From: Ampullaceana balthica
Taxonomy: Eukaryota > Mollusca > Gastropoda > Lymnaeidae
DNA length: 64,000 nt
Assembly: GCA_944989445.1 (NCBI GenBank)
Contig: CALYLW010000437.1
Span: 372,001-436,000 of the forward strand
Direction of reading: 5' to 3'
Notes under the pieces: generated by a model
What the model was told of the DNA's origin: nothing
Seen by the model: only the letters and a program-made list of their open reading frames with translations
The model's database searches: none
Translations under genes and position numbers: made by a program
Shown: piece by piece, positions 30,601 through 38,243 of the stretch
How positions within the stretch are numbered: position 1 is the stretch's first letter
Layout of the letters: every line of letters starts with the position of its first letter

Positions 30601-33600
30601 ATATTGGATTTCGTTTTATCTCGATCATCGGTTATGTCGACGCCATTTTTCATACCCCAACGCCGTCGACATAAGCGGTTTCGACTGTATATCTAACACT
30701 ACCTCAAGTTCAGTAACTCTAGTTTTACTTTCTAAAGTTTGTGTAATTTATTTTAAATATCTGGTACTGACCTGGAGCATGTTTCAATGGTGTCAGATCA
30801 ATGTCAATGTCATGTTCTTCCTTGCTGAGCTGACATGTGCTGCTTGTGATGTAGTCAGTAGGGCAGGCAAACTCTGTAACCCAATCTACGTCAACACTGC
30901 AGCTCAATAATGAAAAATCTTTCAACATAACTGGAGCTTTGCTCTGAAACAGAAATAAAAAAATATAAAATACCCGTTTTAATTTGTATGATTGACAAGA
31001 TTTACTGGAGATGGAATAGCTGTTATCATTATAAATAAATAAACATATACATTGACTTACGACTTATGCAACTAACAAGCATGATACAATTGCACAAAAA
31101 AGAACATAGAAAATTATGATTTATGAAAATAACAAAGAAATTGATAAATCTATGATATAATTTAACTTTAATTTTGTTTATAACATCACATTAGTGTACA
31201 CCTAGCATACTCAGCTTATGACCAAATTGAGTGACGAAATAACTGTCACAACTGGCTGTGGTCATGAGTCATGCACTAGCTGTATATATATAAATATATA
31301 TACACATATATACACAACTTTGAAAGTGATTACAATACATTAAAAAATTAATTATGAATAATGAAAAACAAACATATTTTTAAAAACATAAAAGCAATAC
31401 TAAATTTCAACTGCCATGTATGTTTATAATATACTTAGAAAGATATGAACTTTAGCCATAAACAATAAACACTTTATTTCAAAATTCCATTAGATAAAAA
31501 AAAGTTTTTAAATTACCCCGCCTCTATCTGGACACCGAAAGTTGATTGTGGTTGTAGCATTGAAAGGACAATTGTTAGGTGTGGTAGTAGTCGTATACAC
31601 AAGTCGAACTCCATCATTTGTTGATACAAGAGCTGTGGTGGCCTGGCCAAAGTCATCTGCTGATCCACCGAAAATCCTGCATGATGCTGAGCCTTTTGGG
31701 CAGTTTTTTGTGTCATTAACTGAGAAAAGAGCACGGAAAAAATAGCTTTGAAATACAGGATATAATGCCAGATGAGTGATATCTGGGGAGATTAAGTTAT
31801 CTTAGTGCTGACGTGCTTTAATTAAAATTATGTCCAAGTCAAAAACTACTCACATTGATTAATGATAAGGTTACCACTTTGGGGTCCCAAGAGAGGTTTC
31901 ATTTAATCATTATATTGGCTCTAAAAACACTTTAAATGCACATGATCTTTAACTACTTCAACTAAGGTTACCACTTTGGGGTCCATAGAGAGGTTTCATT
32001 TAATCATTATATTGGCTCTAAAAACACTTTAAATGCACATAATCCTTAACTACTTTCAACACACCAAGTTAAACACATTGAAAATCCTTTAAATGAATCA
32101 CCTGAGTTAACCAGTCAGTCACTATGATCAGACGCACTGCTCATCTCAATAATTACAAATCACTTGACAGACATTTGGAGAAACAAGTGCTATAAACACA
32201 CCGCTGCCTTTAATTTAACTAATTTAACACATTAAACATATTGGGGCTTAAGATAAAGACATATTGACCTGGAGTTATGTCCCTGCAGACATTGATAAAA
32301 ACCTTTCCCTGTTGTGCATCAGCTGCTTCCACTAGATGTGCTCCAGTTAGTTTGGTTAGAGGAGAGAGGTCTATTAGTCTCCCATCTTTGACCACTGCAC
32401 AAGGTACCTCTTTATCTGGTACTGGAAGATTCTTGCAAAACAAGTATGACTTCCATTCAAAGTGAGTTGAGCAGAGGAAATCCCCCATGTACTCAGGATA
32501 GCCCTGTGAAAACATGTACCGAGACAGATGTTACACTCATTTCAATGCACTATTCAATGACCTGTTGCACCATTATATTTTTTTTATTGTGGATGCAACT
32601 CATGCAACATAAAAAGTAAATTACAAAATAAATAAAGCAAACAGAATCTGGGGAAATCTTAAGATTTAAAAAAATAATAATTATTAACTGGTTTAACAAG
32701 TTGGCAAAGTAATTTAAATGAATTATGAAGTCGTGAGAAGAATATGAGAACAGTGGCCAACTAGGCAACAACTTAATGCCCAAGACTTTGCAGATAACAT
32801 TGTGTGTTTGTCCCACTACCAACCAAAAATTCTCAGACTGAACATACATTTAAGCAAGACAATGATCATAAAGGTGCACTCAGGTAACTAAAAAGTCATA
32901 TCCTTGGCGGCGGCAGCACATATGTCAAGGTATGAGAATCACTGGTCATAAATGTAATGACATTGTTGTTAGCTCTGGTAATGTAGTGACTTGAAGATGG
33001 TTCACCTGTAGATAGGCTTGGGAGTCATGACAACTCATGAGAGTTCATGATGGCAGACGGGCTATATATAGTTGAGTGTGGGGAAACACACACTAGAGAA
33101 CATTAGAGAGTACTATAGAGACTACCTGAGAGGACTAGACAGTATAGTTTGAGCGTTGAGCTCTAGTAACACATCGAGGTAGCTTGAGTGTAGCAGTAGT
33201 AGTAGTAGAGACACTGAGTCACCTTGTTGACTAGGACTAGGATAGTCAGTCATGTGGACTTAGAGTTAGAAGTTGTAGTAGTAATAATTATGTGTACCAG
33301 AATACATGATGGAATTGTTCATTGAATTAGCTGATGTAAATAAAGACTTTTATAGCATATGATCGAAGAGTCAAGAATTTGTCTTATATATCCAGAAACC
33401 CAGTACGCAACAACAGACATAAATGATAGATCTGAAACTGGTGATCAGGTCAGCATCTCTAATGTTAAAAATATTTGGAAGTCAAATGAGTCAGAACAGT
33501 TCTCTTATAAGGAGCCAAAACCTGGGAAACAACAGTGATCACCACACAAAAACTACAGACCTTTGTAAATGTTTGCCTTAAAAACCCTGAGTATTAAATG

Positions 33601-36600
33601 TCCAAATATGATCACCAACAAAACATTACTGAGAAGAGTATAAGCAAGACGCTATTGCTGAAAGAAAAAGAAAAACAAAAAAACATATGGAGATTTAAGA
33701 AAAGTCCACACTATTCTATAACCCACAAATAACAATACTAGGCAACTCCTAACATGGAGAAAAGGAAGAGAGGAAAGGTAAAATTTAACATGAAGAAGTG
33801 AGCTCGAGGCAGAAACACAAAGTATTAAATACACCTGGAAGAAACTGGAAAGGGAAAACACAGGGCTGGGGTGAATAGAAAATTCTTTAATAAGGGCTAT
33901 TTAACCAGGCAGGTTAAAAGTTGTATGTAGGTTAGACTATTGAGTTGTATGTAGGTTAGACTATTGAGTAATGCACATGAAAATAGAAGTTAAGGCTTTT
34001 TAATATTATCTTGTGTTCCATACAAAGACAATGTCTACAGAATGGATTTGAGAGATCCACAAATATATTCTGAACTAGTTAGTGTGTACATATGCACACA
34101 TAAGTAGGTTGTTGAGACAGCTTGCTTTTGAGTTAACACATTGAAAAAAAAGGTGTTAACGCTGGAGTTAGCAGCATCTTTCAGTAAAATACAAGATACT
34201 TTAACGCCTTGTTGATTAAAACTAGGGGTCTACCGATATATCGGCTGGCCGATATATCGGCACCGATATCTGGATATCGGCAATATCGGTATCGGTAGCC
34301 TGTAAAGGTCCCGATATTGATGTCACCGATATTTCATAATAAGTGACATTTTGACCCAAAAAAAAACGGAAACAAAAAAACTATCATTTAGGTTTACAGT
34401 ATCTCGACAAATTAATATATCGACCCCGATACCAGTATTGAAATAGTCAAAAGAGTCCTAGTATTAATATGTGCAGCCACGATACAGTGTGCCATGTGCT
34501 TTGATATTGTTTAGGTATCGGCCGATTTTCGTATACTCAGAAATACTGTGTAAATAGTGCCGATGCCAAGTATACCGTAATTGCTCTAATAAATGGATAA
34601 CATGTAAACATTATGTTCACGTAATTGCTCTAATAGCAAAGATGCACGCAGAATCGCAGATGTCTAAAACATTTCGTTTCGTATGGAATAACAAAATGTA
34701 CCGTGTGAAGACGTGTTGTCATTGGCAACCATTCAAGCTTCAGCCTCATTTTCACTATATTACTATTGTACTTTGTTCTCATTGTTTCATTCATAAAAGG
34801 TGGCCGTGTGCAAAAGCCATTAAACTATTGGTTAGAATTAATAATTATGAGACAAGGTTGAAGTTTCAAAAGGAGTACCTAATATGCTTGTACATTTTTA
34901 TAAAGGACGGTTCGTTTTGTTATGAGTCCTATGTAGGTCATGAACTGGAACTTGTAAACACATCGGAAACTTCGTTTCGGGAAAAAAAATCGGTATTTCG
35001 GCAAAACTGGATATCGGTAGACCCCTTAATTATAAAATATAAATAATTACGAGTGATAAATTTAAGAATGGCGTCATCAAATATGACCGCTGTTATTTTT
35101 GTCCTAACAAATACTCATATCGGCACTCATATCGGAGAAAAAATATCGGTAATATCGGCAAAAATACTTATCGGTAGACCCCTAATATAAAATATAAATA
35201 ATTAGGAGTGATGAATTTAAGAATGATCGATGTCATCAAATAAGACCGCTGGTTTTTGTCCTAACAAATATTCATATCGGAAAAAAAAATATCGGTAATA
35301 TCGGCGAAAATGCCTATCGGTAGTCCCCTAATATTAAAGATAAATAATTACGAGTGATAGATTTAAGAATGACGTCATCAAATATGACCGCTGGTTTTTG
35401 TCATAACAAATACTCATATCGGCACTCATATCGGCAAAAAAAATATCGGTAATATCGGTATCGGCAATATCGGCAAAAAGGCATATCGGTAGACCCCTAA
35501 TTAAAACAATAAATATTTCTTTAAGCTTTCAAAACCCACCAGAGCGAAAATCATATTAAGTAAACACTCGCCCAGCATTGTCTGTTAAAGGTCACCACCG
35601 TACACATTAGCCCCGCAACAAAGCAAAGAAAAATATTGCCAGTTAAAACTAACGAGAAAACAAAAACCTATATTATTTTTCAATCGTCACCTTGCCAGTG
35701 TTTATGTAAATGAATATAAAATTTATTTCTATTCATTATTATTGCTTAATAATCAGCCATTTCTAAGTTTAAGCAAAGATTTCATTGATTTAATAACAGC
35801 AATAAATGTTAAAGAAAAGTTCAGAAATGTTCCTCATCTTAAAATGTTGACATATTTTTATTAACATTGTAGCCGTACATCCTGGCAGCAAGTCAACCAC
35901 TATTGGGCTAGCATCAAGTGCATTTAATTCTAAAAGAGATTAAAACGTACATTTACATAGAATAAATAGGTTATTTTTCGGTGATAGGAAAACAATAAAA
36001 CTGAATAATTACCAGTGTTTTGCCACACTTAAAATAAAATATTGTTGAGTAAAATTCTGAAAGACTTGCTGGGCATGGTTGTCCTTTTAACATTAGTAAA
36101 ACTACACCATCTGAGCCTCCTGTAGATTCCATAATTGATGGGTTAGAACTATAGTTGCCATAGCTTATTGCAGTTCCATTGGGATACTTCAAACATACAG
36201 ACGTTCCATCTGGACAATTGTGGGCATTAGGCAATGGGTCTAAAGCTAATTTACTGCACAAACTAATTTGAATAGTTGCATTTTTGAAGTCATTTATTGT
36301 ATTCCAGGGACTGAATCTGTGAAAAATAAAAGCATAGAATGATTACACCATGATTTGGATTTAATTCATTTATATTTTATTTTGATTTTCAATGAATAGT
36401 TAAAAAGTGTCTGAAGTTGAAATTATTGAATAAATGGCTACTCTGTGTTATGCTAACTTTTCCTATGGAGACAAGTGTGCCCTTAATGCTGCATCAAATG
36501 CTGGCATACAAAGCTGTTAATAATTTCTCCAATACCTATATAAACTTCAGACAAAATGGCTGAGGTCCTAAAACAGTTTTGGACTTAAAAACTCAACAAA

Positions 36601-38097
36601 ATGCAAATATATGATCTGGCAAAAAGCATGAGGTGGGTCAATAACTTAATCTATGATAAAAAAAATTTGGCAGCACACTGTTCAGTGGTGACAAGGATAA
36701 CCTTTGAATGGAAAGAGCTAAATAAGGCCCTCCATGGGAAAATGTGTTTTCTTGATGAGAGGTATCAGCATAAAAACTAAAAGAAAAGTTTACTAGGCAG
36801 CTGTGCCCCCTACATTCTACACAGCCTTTGACTGAGATACAGCTTTTAAATAAATTGAAAGAGAGACCAAAAGAAAATCATGTGAAATATGGGCATTATA
36901 TTATATGTAAAACCAAAAGAAAAAATCAACATAAAACAAGGGCATATGGTATAAGTAAATGAAGCACTCAGACTGACACATATCTCCAGCAACTTTACCA
37001 TTTTAATAATTATTAATATGCACCTCCTGCTTAGCTGGGCAGTAAATATTTTGTGAAAATACGCTAAGATAGCTTATCCAAGAGTATATTCTTTGTAACT
37101 TCAAGAATGGACATCAATTTGTTGGTTGGAAGAAGAAATGTGTCGAATTTAAAGACAAACTACATCTTACTGCAAGAGTTCAATGTAAATTTTGAAACAT
37201 GGGGATCGTATAATTGGTGACATCAGTGGTAATAATGCAGTAAATAGAACTGTGCCAATTGAAATTGCCAATAGTGCCAATAGTATTAGCTTTAGCTCAT
37301 AGTAAAAAGCAATGGCTTGGCTTATTCATGAAATTTTTAACTTATTCCAGTAAGCCTGAAAATTATTATTAATTATTAGAACTACTGAAATTACTGCTCA
37401 TGGCCATTGCCATTAACTGATTCAAAATAATTTAAACTTTAAATTTAAATTAAAGTCAATAAACTTTTCAATAATTTAAATTATTTTAAATTATAAATTA
37501 TTGTTAATTATTAATTATACTTATTGGAGTTTTACTCTTACTTTTTCAAGATAAAAAATTAAAGTTAAGACATGAAGGACTAATACTAATAAGTATTAAT
37601 AATATTATTATCATCATTGTCATCATCATTAAGACTAAGAATTTCAATAACACTAGATTTATATACTCATCAGTGATTAGACTGACCAGAAATCAGTGAT
37701 TTAATCAGAATCAGGGAATCAGGGTAAACATGAGTAAATGGTGTTAAGTGAAGAAAACTGTTGGACTAATAGTTACTAGTAGTTAAAGTTAAACTAACAA
37801 AGAAGTGGTCGTGGTTAGTACTATTATTATTATTATTGGTGACTAGTAGAGTAGTTTGTGATTGATGATTGTGAGTCAATTTAATTTAATTTTTATTCAG
37901 TGTTTATTAGTTTATTGCTACCGTGATTGTGAGTCAATTTAATTTAATTTTTATTCAGTGTTTATTGCTACCGTAACTTACGAATGTATTGTTGATCCGT
38001 CAAAACTTCCTATTTTACATTCTTCTGCTAGTATAATAGGATTAAAAAACAAAAGGAGTATGCATATTTTTCTTCCGTGTATTGTGGCAGCTGCCAT
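335..38097 (-). CDS. IGF2R: Cation-independent mannose-6-phosphate receptor (gene span, 3' partial, 22 exons)
   Basis: Type I membrane receptor that binds mannose-6-phosphate-tagged hydrolases in the trans-Golgi and endosomes. Spliced span, coding exons at 38097-37982, 36316-36013, 32503-32269, 31719-31517, 30943-30772, 28688-28517, 26121-26018, 25177-25013, 23717-23586, 22211-22059, 21865-21728, 21529-21364, 21098-20811, 20066-19904, 7073-6903, 6392-6171, 5821-5653, 4975-4667, 4324-4125, 2599-2519, 1866-1650, 694-335. They total 4,240 nt, about 1,413 residues, with consistent phases throughout. Domains alternate the MRH signatures (F.W.T..AC; FDL.PL; INVC; R.T.I.F.C). They align in order with human CI-MPR domains 1 to mid-10; domains 10-15, the membrane segment and the cytoplasmic tail lie left of the window. 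Residues 1-24 look like a signal peptide. Domain 3 lacks the binding Glu, while domains 5, 8 and 9 carry the full Q-R-E-Y set. Divergent from FIG4. IGF2 binding (domain 11 in mammals) cannot be judged. Confidence 0.93.
1115..1288. repeat. 29-bp tandem repeat, 6 exact copies
   Basis: Unit begins GGTCTGCACCACATAAACAT; six identical 29-bp copies in CI-MPR intron 21. 29 is not a multiple of 3, so two minus-strand frames are open and give spurious repeat ORFs. Confidence 0.95.
1650..1866 (-). CDS. IGF2R: CI-MPR exon 21: middle of MRH 9
   Basis: Encodes [27 protein letters not shown] and [10 protein letters not shown]; Gln after Cys is the domain 9 quartet Gln. The first 13 nt and the acceptor CTGTCTAG are part of a five-copy 68-bp tandem repeat upstream. 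Phase 0 in, phase 1 out (GTATAT). Confidence 0.91.
1854..2207. repeat. 66-68-bp tandem repeat copying the exon 21 acceptor
   Basis: Units start TACCAGTAACAACCTAGACA at 1854, 1922, 1990, 2056, 2124 and (partial) 2192. The first unit spans the 5' edge of CI-MPR exon 21 (1854-1866), so every copy holds the first 13 exon nt and the AG acceptor. Confidence 0.93.
2519..2599 (-). CDS. IGF2R: CI-MPR exon 20: end of MRH 8, start of MRH 9
   Basis: An 81-nt exon encoding [15 protein letters not shown] and [11 protein letters not shown]. The Glu six residues before the Tyr completes a Q-R-E-Y set in domain 8. Phase 0 at both ends, donor GTAAGT. Confidence 0.91.
3295..3514 (+). mobile_element. tRNA-derived SINE with 14-bp target duplication
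   Basis: GTATTTAGAGATAT is duplicated at 3281-3294 and 3515-3528. The head holds a degenerate A box (near 3303-3318) and a B-box-like GGGATCGGGCCC inside a tRNA-like arm (3347-3365), followed by an unrelated body ending GGGATTTACTTAC. It is in CI-MPR intron 19. The perfect duplication points to recent insertion. It is not a functional tRNA gene because the cloverleaf is incomplete. Confidence 0.75.
3550..3913. mobile_element. Foldback / possible Penelope-like element fragment
   Basis: TCTCATAGATAA is duplicated at 3538-3549 and 3914-3925. Inside, 3586-3617 and 3882-3913 are a perfect 32-bp inverted repeat, the right arm abutting the duplication. A short hairpin GAAGGC-TCTTT-GCCGAAACG at 3830-3849 recalls sequences near Penelope-like element ends. 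Class assignment is tentative. The plus-strand open frame here (3728-3925) lies within the element and has no gene-like features. Confidence 0.5.
4125..4324 (-). CDS. IGF2R: CI-MPR exon 19: second half of MRH 8
   Basis: Encodes [22 protein letters not shown] and [14 protein letters not shown]. Gln after Cys and Arg eight before Cys are quartet residues; I recall human domain 8 having Leu and Phe there. Phase 1 in, phase 0 out (GTATGT). Confidence 0.93.
4445..4570. repeat. 19-bp tandem repeat
   Basis: About six units of TGGCTGAACTGGTGACTCA with A/G variants, in CI-MPR intron 18, about 100 bp from the exon 18 donor. Confidence 0.9.
4667..4975 (-). CDS. IGF2R: CI-MPR exon 18: end of MRH 7, start of MRH 8
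   Basis: Encodes [39 protein letters not shown] and [21 protein letters not shown] matches human domain 8. Phase 1 in, phase 1 out (GTGAGA). Confidence 0.95.
5653..5821 (-). CDS. IGF2R: CI-MPR exon 17: middle of MRH 7
   Basis: Encodes [12 protein letters not shown], a Ser/Asn-rich loop and [13 protein letters not shown], matching FNVCGTMPVC and ITLTYKG of the human domain. Phase 0 in, phase 1 out (GTAAGT). Confidence 0.92.
5984..6170. repeat. 61-bp tandem repeat reaching the exon 16 donor
   Basis: Three copies (starts 5984, 6045, 6106). The last ends in TATGGATCAC, whose complement is the GTGATC donor of CI-MPR exon 16; the other two copies read TATGGATCAA and lack a working donor. Confidence 0.88.
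6171..6392 (-). CDS. IGF2R: CI-MPR exon 16: start of MRH 7
   Basis: Encodes [12 protein letters not shown] and [17 protein letters not shown]; the [11 protein letters not shown] core is identical to human domain 7. Exactly 74 codons, phase 0. The donor GTGATC is the first base run of a three-copy 61-bp repeat. Confidence 0.95.
6903..7073 (-). CDS. IGF2R: CI-MPR exon 15: second half of MRH 6
   Basis: Encodes [18 protein letters not shown] and [12 protein letters not shown], matching human LEYVNGSAC and IHLVCSRGRL. Exactly 57 codons, phase 0 at both ends (donor GTGAGT). It resumes the gene after a 12,830-bp intron. Confidence 0.93.
7264..19580. repeat. 12.3 kb satellite of 18-bp monomers in CI-MPR intron 14
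   Basis: About 680 copies of type A (AATACTAACTCTGATATC) and type B (AATACTAACTCTAAACTC). Types alternate as a 36-bp A-B dimer in blocks (about 7390-7660, 8190-9200, 10000-10530) and as pure A in others (7680-7930, 9310-9900, 10830-11690, 14560-15120, 16830-17710). Rare 17-bp units ending CTAAATC and short indels shift the register. Because 18 is a multiple of 3 and monomers lack stops, long ORFs appear in several frames of both strands; they are by-products. The A monomer is 28% GC, with C far above G on the plus strand, and carries the palindrome TGATATCA at each junction. Confidence 0.98.
19904..20066 (-). CDS. IGF2R: CI-MPR exon 14: middle of MRH 6
   Basis: Encodes [27 protein letters not shown] and FASVCATN, matching INVCRPLNP of human domain 6. 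Phase 2 in, phase 0 out (GTAAGC). The next intron holds the 12.3 kb satellite. Confidence 0.93.
20195..20518. mobile_element. hAT-type MITE, copy 1
   Basis: Terminal inverted repeats CAGGGGTCGGGAAA and TTTCCCGACCCTTG, with internal AGAGCCATA and CTGGCTCGCGAGCCA. Flanks TTTTAGAT and GTCTACAT agree at 5 of 8 positions, so the duplication is decayed. Related to the element at 49513-49793. Lies in CI-MPR intron 13. Confidence 0.75.
20576..20788. mobile_element. hAT-type MITE of 213 bp beside an exon donor
   Basis: Ends CAATGTTCCCTTGGAGCTGC and, reversed, CAGTGTTCCCTCCGAGGCTC; flanked by ATGATAAT and ATGATAAC (7 of 8 match). It sits only 21 bp from the donor of CI-MPR exon 13 (20810). Confidence 0.75.
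20811..21098 (-). CDS. IGF2R: CI-MPR exon 13: end of MRH 5, start of MRH 6
   Basis: Encodes [41 protein letters not shown] and QQYDLS. Arg, Glu and Tyr of the domain 5 quartet are all present at the expected spacing (R eight before C; E five before Y). Phase 2 in, phase 2 out (GTATTT). Confidence 0.94.
21364..21529 (-). CDS. IGF2R: CI-MPR exon 12: middle of MRH 5
   Basis: Encodes [18 protein letters not shown] and [12 protein letters not shown]; the Gln after Cys is the quartet Gln of domain 5. Phase 1 in, phase 2 out (GTGAGT). Confidence 0.92.
21728..21865 (-). CDS. IGF2R: CI-MPR exon 11: end of MRH 4, start of MRH 5
   Basis: Contains [28 protein letters not shown] and VYDDIGG. The 3' end was placed at the GTAGGT donor because this gives the same spacing as human domain 5; a GT three nt earlier would also keep frame. 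Confidence 0.9.
22059..22211 (-). CDS. IGF2R: CI-MPR exon 10: second half of MRH 4
   Basis: Encodes [21 protein letters not shown] and [12 protein letters not shown], matching LGKFISSP and ITLVCKPGD of human domain 4. Phase 1 in, phase 1 out (GTATTG). Confidence 0.91.
22451..23190. repeat. 61-bp tandem repeat, 12 copies
   Basis: Unit starts CATGTACTCTATGTTGGTTT, period 61, copies nearly identical, in CI-MPR intron 9. Confidence 0.95.
23586..23717 (-). CDS. IGF2R: CI-MPR exon 9: middle of MRH 4
   Basis: Encodes [26 protein letters not shown] and [11 protein letters not shown], aligned with human domain 4 (ICHRVL; CPEDAAVC). Phase 1 in, phase 1 out (GTAAAC). Confidence 0.92.
24051..24964. repeat. 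56-bp tandem repeat with 280-bp higher-order period
   Basis: Sixteen copies plus a partial one, starting GCATCATGACAATAACTAAT. Variants TGAAAATAAC (about 24280, 24560, 24840) and CAAATCTTG recur every five units, so the array grew by copying 280-bp blocks. Lies in CI-MPR intron 8. Confidence 0.95.
25013..25177 (-). CDS. IGF2R: CI-MPR exon 8: end of MRH 3, start of MRH 4
   Basis: Encodes [28 protein letters not shown] and [13 protein letters not shown]. The quartet Tyr (CSY) is present, but the Glu three residues before the Cys is His, so the domain 3 sugar site looks incomplete. Phase 1 in, phase 1 out (GTTAGC). Confidence 0.92.
25178..26017 (-). other. CI-MPR intron 7
   Basis: No repeat or gene seen in 840 bp of AT-rich sequence. 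Confidence 0.6.
26018..26121 (-). CDS. IGF2R: CI-MPR exon 7: MRH 3, beta strands with quartet Arg
   Basis: Small 104-nt exon encoding [14 protein letters not shown] and [16 protein letters not shown], nearly identical to human domain 3. The Arg eight residues before Cys is the quartet Arg. It is flanked on its 5' side by a 2 kb tandem array. Confidence 0.92.
26190..28275. repeat. Layered tandem array with 12-, 43- and 24-bp units
   Basis: 26190-26990 is GTGTAACAATCA repeated every 12 bp. 27000-27840 is a 43-bp composite (GTGTAACAATCAGTTACAAT plus GTAACAATTAGTTAACTAGGCCA). 27840-28275 is a 24-bp unit CCATGTAACAATCAGTTAAC plus TAGG. All share the GTAACAATCAGT core. In CI-MPR intron 6. Confidence 0.95.
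28517..28688 (-). CDS. IGF2R: CI-MPR exon 6: middle of MRH 3
   Basis: Contains [14 protein letters not shown] and [10 protein letters not shown]; the Gln after the Cys is the first residue of the Q-R-E-Y sugar quartet. Phase 1 in, phase 2 out at AT|GTAAGT, just before a TAA that would stop read-through. Confidence 0.92.
29121..30687. mobile_element. pogo/Tigger-like DNA transposon remnant, TA target site
   Basis: Ends CAGTCGAACCCACTTATCTC and, reversed, CAGTCGAAACCGCTTATGTC; TA flanks both sides (29119-29120, 30688-30689). Several TTATNTCGA motifs cluster near both ends, as expected for transposase sites. No transposase frame remains. Contains a threefold 226-bp repeat. In CI-MPR intron 5. 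Confidence 0.7.
29608..30285. repeat. 226-bp tandem triplication inside the pogo-like element
   Basis: Copies start TCAAAAGCATTAAACTTAAA at 29608, 29834 and 30060, with small differences mainly in the third. Followed by a TA-rich microsatellite at about 30284-30320. Confidence 0.92.
30772..30943 (-). CDS. IGF2R: CI-MPR exon 5: end of MRH 2, start of MRH 3
   Basis: Begins SKAPVMLKD. Contains [19 protein letters not shown] and [13 protein letters not shown], matching the start of human domain 3. Acceptor TGTTTCAG, donor GTCAGT, ends in phase 1. An antisense open frame over this exon is a shadow. Confidence 0.94.
31517..31719 (-). CDS. IGF2R: CI-MPR exon 4: second half of MRH 2
   Basis: Encodes [18 protein letters not shown] and [12 protein letters not shown], matching the CPPGTAAC and ITFVCPS segments of human domain 2. 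Phase 1 in, phase 0 out (donor GTAATT). Confidence 0.92.
31868..32062. repeat. 97-bp tandem duplication
   Basis: Two copies starting AGGTTACCACTTTGGGGTCC at 31868 and 31965, in CI-MPR intron 3. Confidence 0.9.
32269..32503 (-). CDS. IGF2R: CI-MPR exon 3: end of MRH 1, start of MRH 2
   Basis: Begins [11 protein letters not shown] and contains [25 protein letters not shown] and VFINVCRDI, all close to human domain 2. Phase 0 in, phase 1 out (donor GTCAAT). Confidence 0.94.
32953..33419 (+). mobile_element. Solo LTR of a retrotransposon
   Basis: A 467-bp unit starting TGTAATGAC and ending AACAGACA, flanked by TAAA on both sides (32949-32952, 33420-33423). CTATATATAG at 33062 fits a TATA box and AATAAAGAC at about 33339 a poly(A) signal, in the right order. 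No internal retroelement sequence is adjacent, so it is probably a solo LTR left by recombination. In CI-MPR intron 2, antisense to that gene. Confidence 0.6.
34223..35499. mobile_element. Non-autonomous hAT element with multiplied 3' end
   Basis: Ends TAGGGGTCTACCGATATATC and, reversed, TAGGGGTCTACCGATATGCC; exact 8-bp target duplication ATTAAAAC at 34215-34222 and 35500-35507. Many ATATCGG motifs near both ends. The right terminus with its inverted repeat is repeated about four times (near 35018, 35165, 35317 and 35485). The plus-strand open frame at 34642-35046 has no recognisable domain. Confidence 0.85.
36013..36316 (-). CDS. IGF2R: CI-MPR exon 2: MRH domain 1
   Basis: Encodes most of domain 1, from FSPWNTIND through FYFKCGKTL, matching the human domain 1 ending FLCGKTL. 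Acceptor TTTCACAG, donor GTAATT, ends in phase 0. The Q position of the sugar site (after the VC) is Leu, so no M6P site is expected here. Confidence 0.92.
36317..37981 (-). other. CI-MPR intron 1
   Basis: AT-rich, with ATT/ATC microsatellites at 37580-37635 and 37815-37840 and the 58-bp duplication at its 5' end. No transposon recognised. Confidence 0.7.
37867..37976. repeat. 58-bp duplication
   Basis: GATTGTGAGTCAATTTAATT begins at 37867 and 37925; the second copy ends a few bases before the CI-MPR exon 1 donor at 37981. In intron 1. Confidence 0.85.
37982..38097 (-). CDS. IGF2R: CI-MPR exon 1: start codon and signal peptide
   Basis: ATG at 38097 in good context (A at -3, G at +4), 38 codons plus 2 nt, donor GTAAGT. 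Encodes [10 protein letters not shown], a hydrophobic stretch [14 protein letters not shown] and then EEC, the first MRH cysteine. The phase-2 end joins exactly to exon 2. An in-frame ATG at about 38157 would add 20 residues, but it lies in the promoter E-box, so I prefer 38097. Confidence 0.82.
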
Positions 38098-38243
38098 TTT
38101 GTTTGTACAGACAACTAGTAATAGAATTGGTTTATATTTTGAAGAGCCTATACACATGACCAACTACCGATCGTCATGTGACTTTATTAAACTTTATAGG
38201 AGTTCTTCTTTTTATGGAGTTCTAATTGTGATTAGTTGTAAAC
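38098..38243. promoter_or_regulatory. Shared bidirectional promoter of CI-MPR and FIG4
   Basis: Only 146 bp separate the two divergent start codons. No TATA box stands out at a clear position for either gene. An in-frame TGA at 38229-38231 lies just upstream of the FIG4 ATG and supports that start. The segment holds an inverted pair of CATGTG E-boxes. Transcription starts and 5' UTRs must lie in or overlap this short gap unless unseen upstream non-coding exons exist. Confidence 0.75.
38153..38182. promoter_or_regulatory. Inverted E-box pair (M-box/CLEAR-like)
   Basis: CACATGAC at 38153-38160 and GTCATGTGAC at 38173-38182 form an exact 8-bp inverted repeat with a 12-bp spacer. TCATGTGA is the M-box recognised by MITF/TFE bHLH-zip factors, and GTCATGTGAC differs by one base from the CLEAR consensus GTCACGTGAC known for TFEB targets. 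Function here is inferred from position between two endolysosomal genes. Confidence 0.5.

Larger units (their letters stand above)
32504..36012 (-). other. CI-MPR intron 2
   Basis: Holds the solo LTR and the 1.28 kb hAT element. 33424-34214 and 35508-36012 show only AT-rich sequence with a short direct repeat at 33910-33970. Confidence 0.75.

Noticed and set aside
30557..30910. 117-codon plus-strand frame
   Set aside because: Crosses the pogo-like element end and the antisense of CI-MPR exon 5; no domain.
34642..35046. 134-codon plus-strand frame
   Set aside because: Lies inside the non-autonomous hAT element, with no transposase motif.
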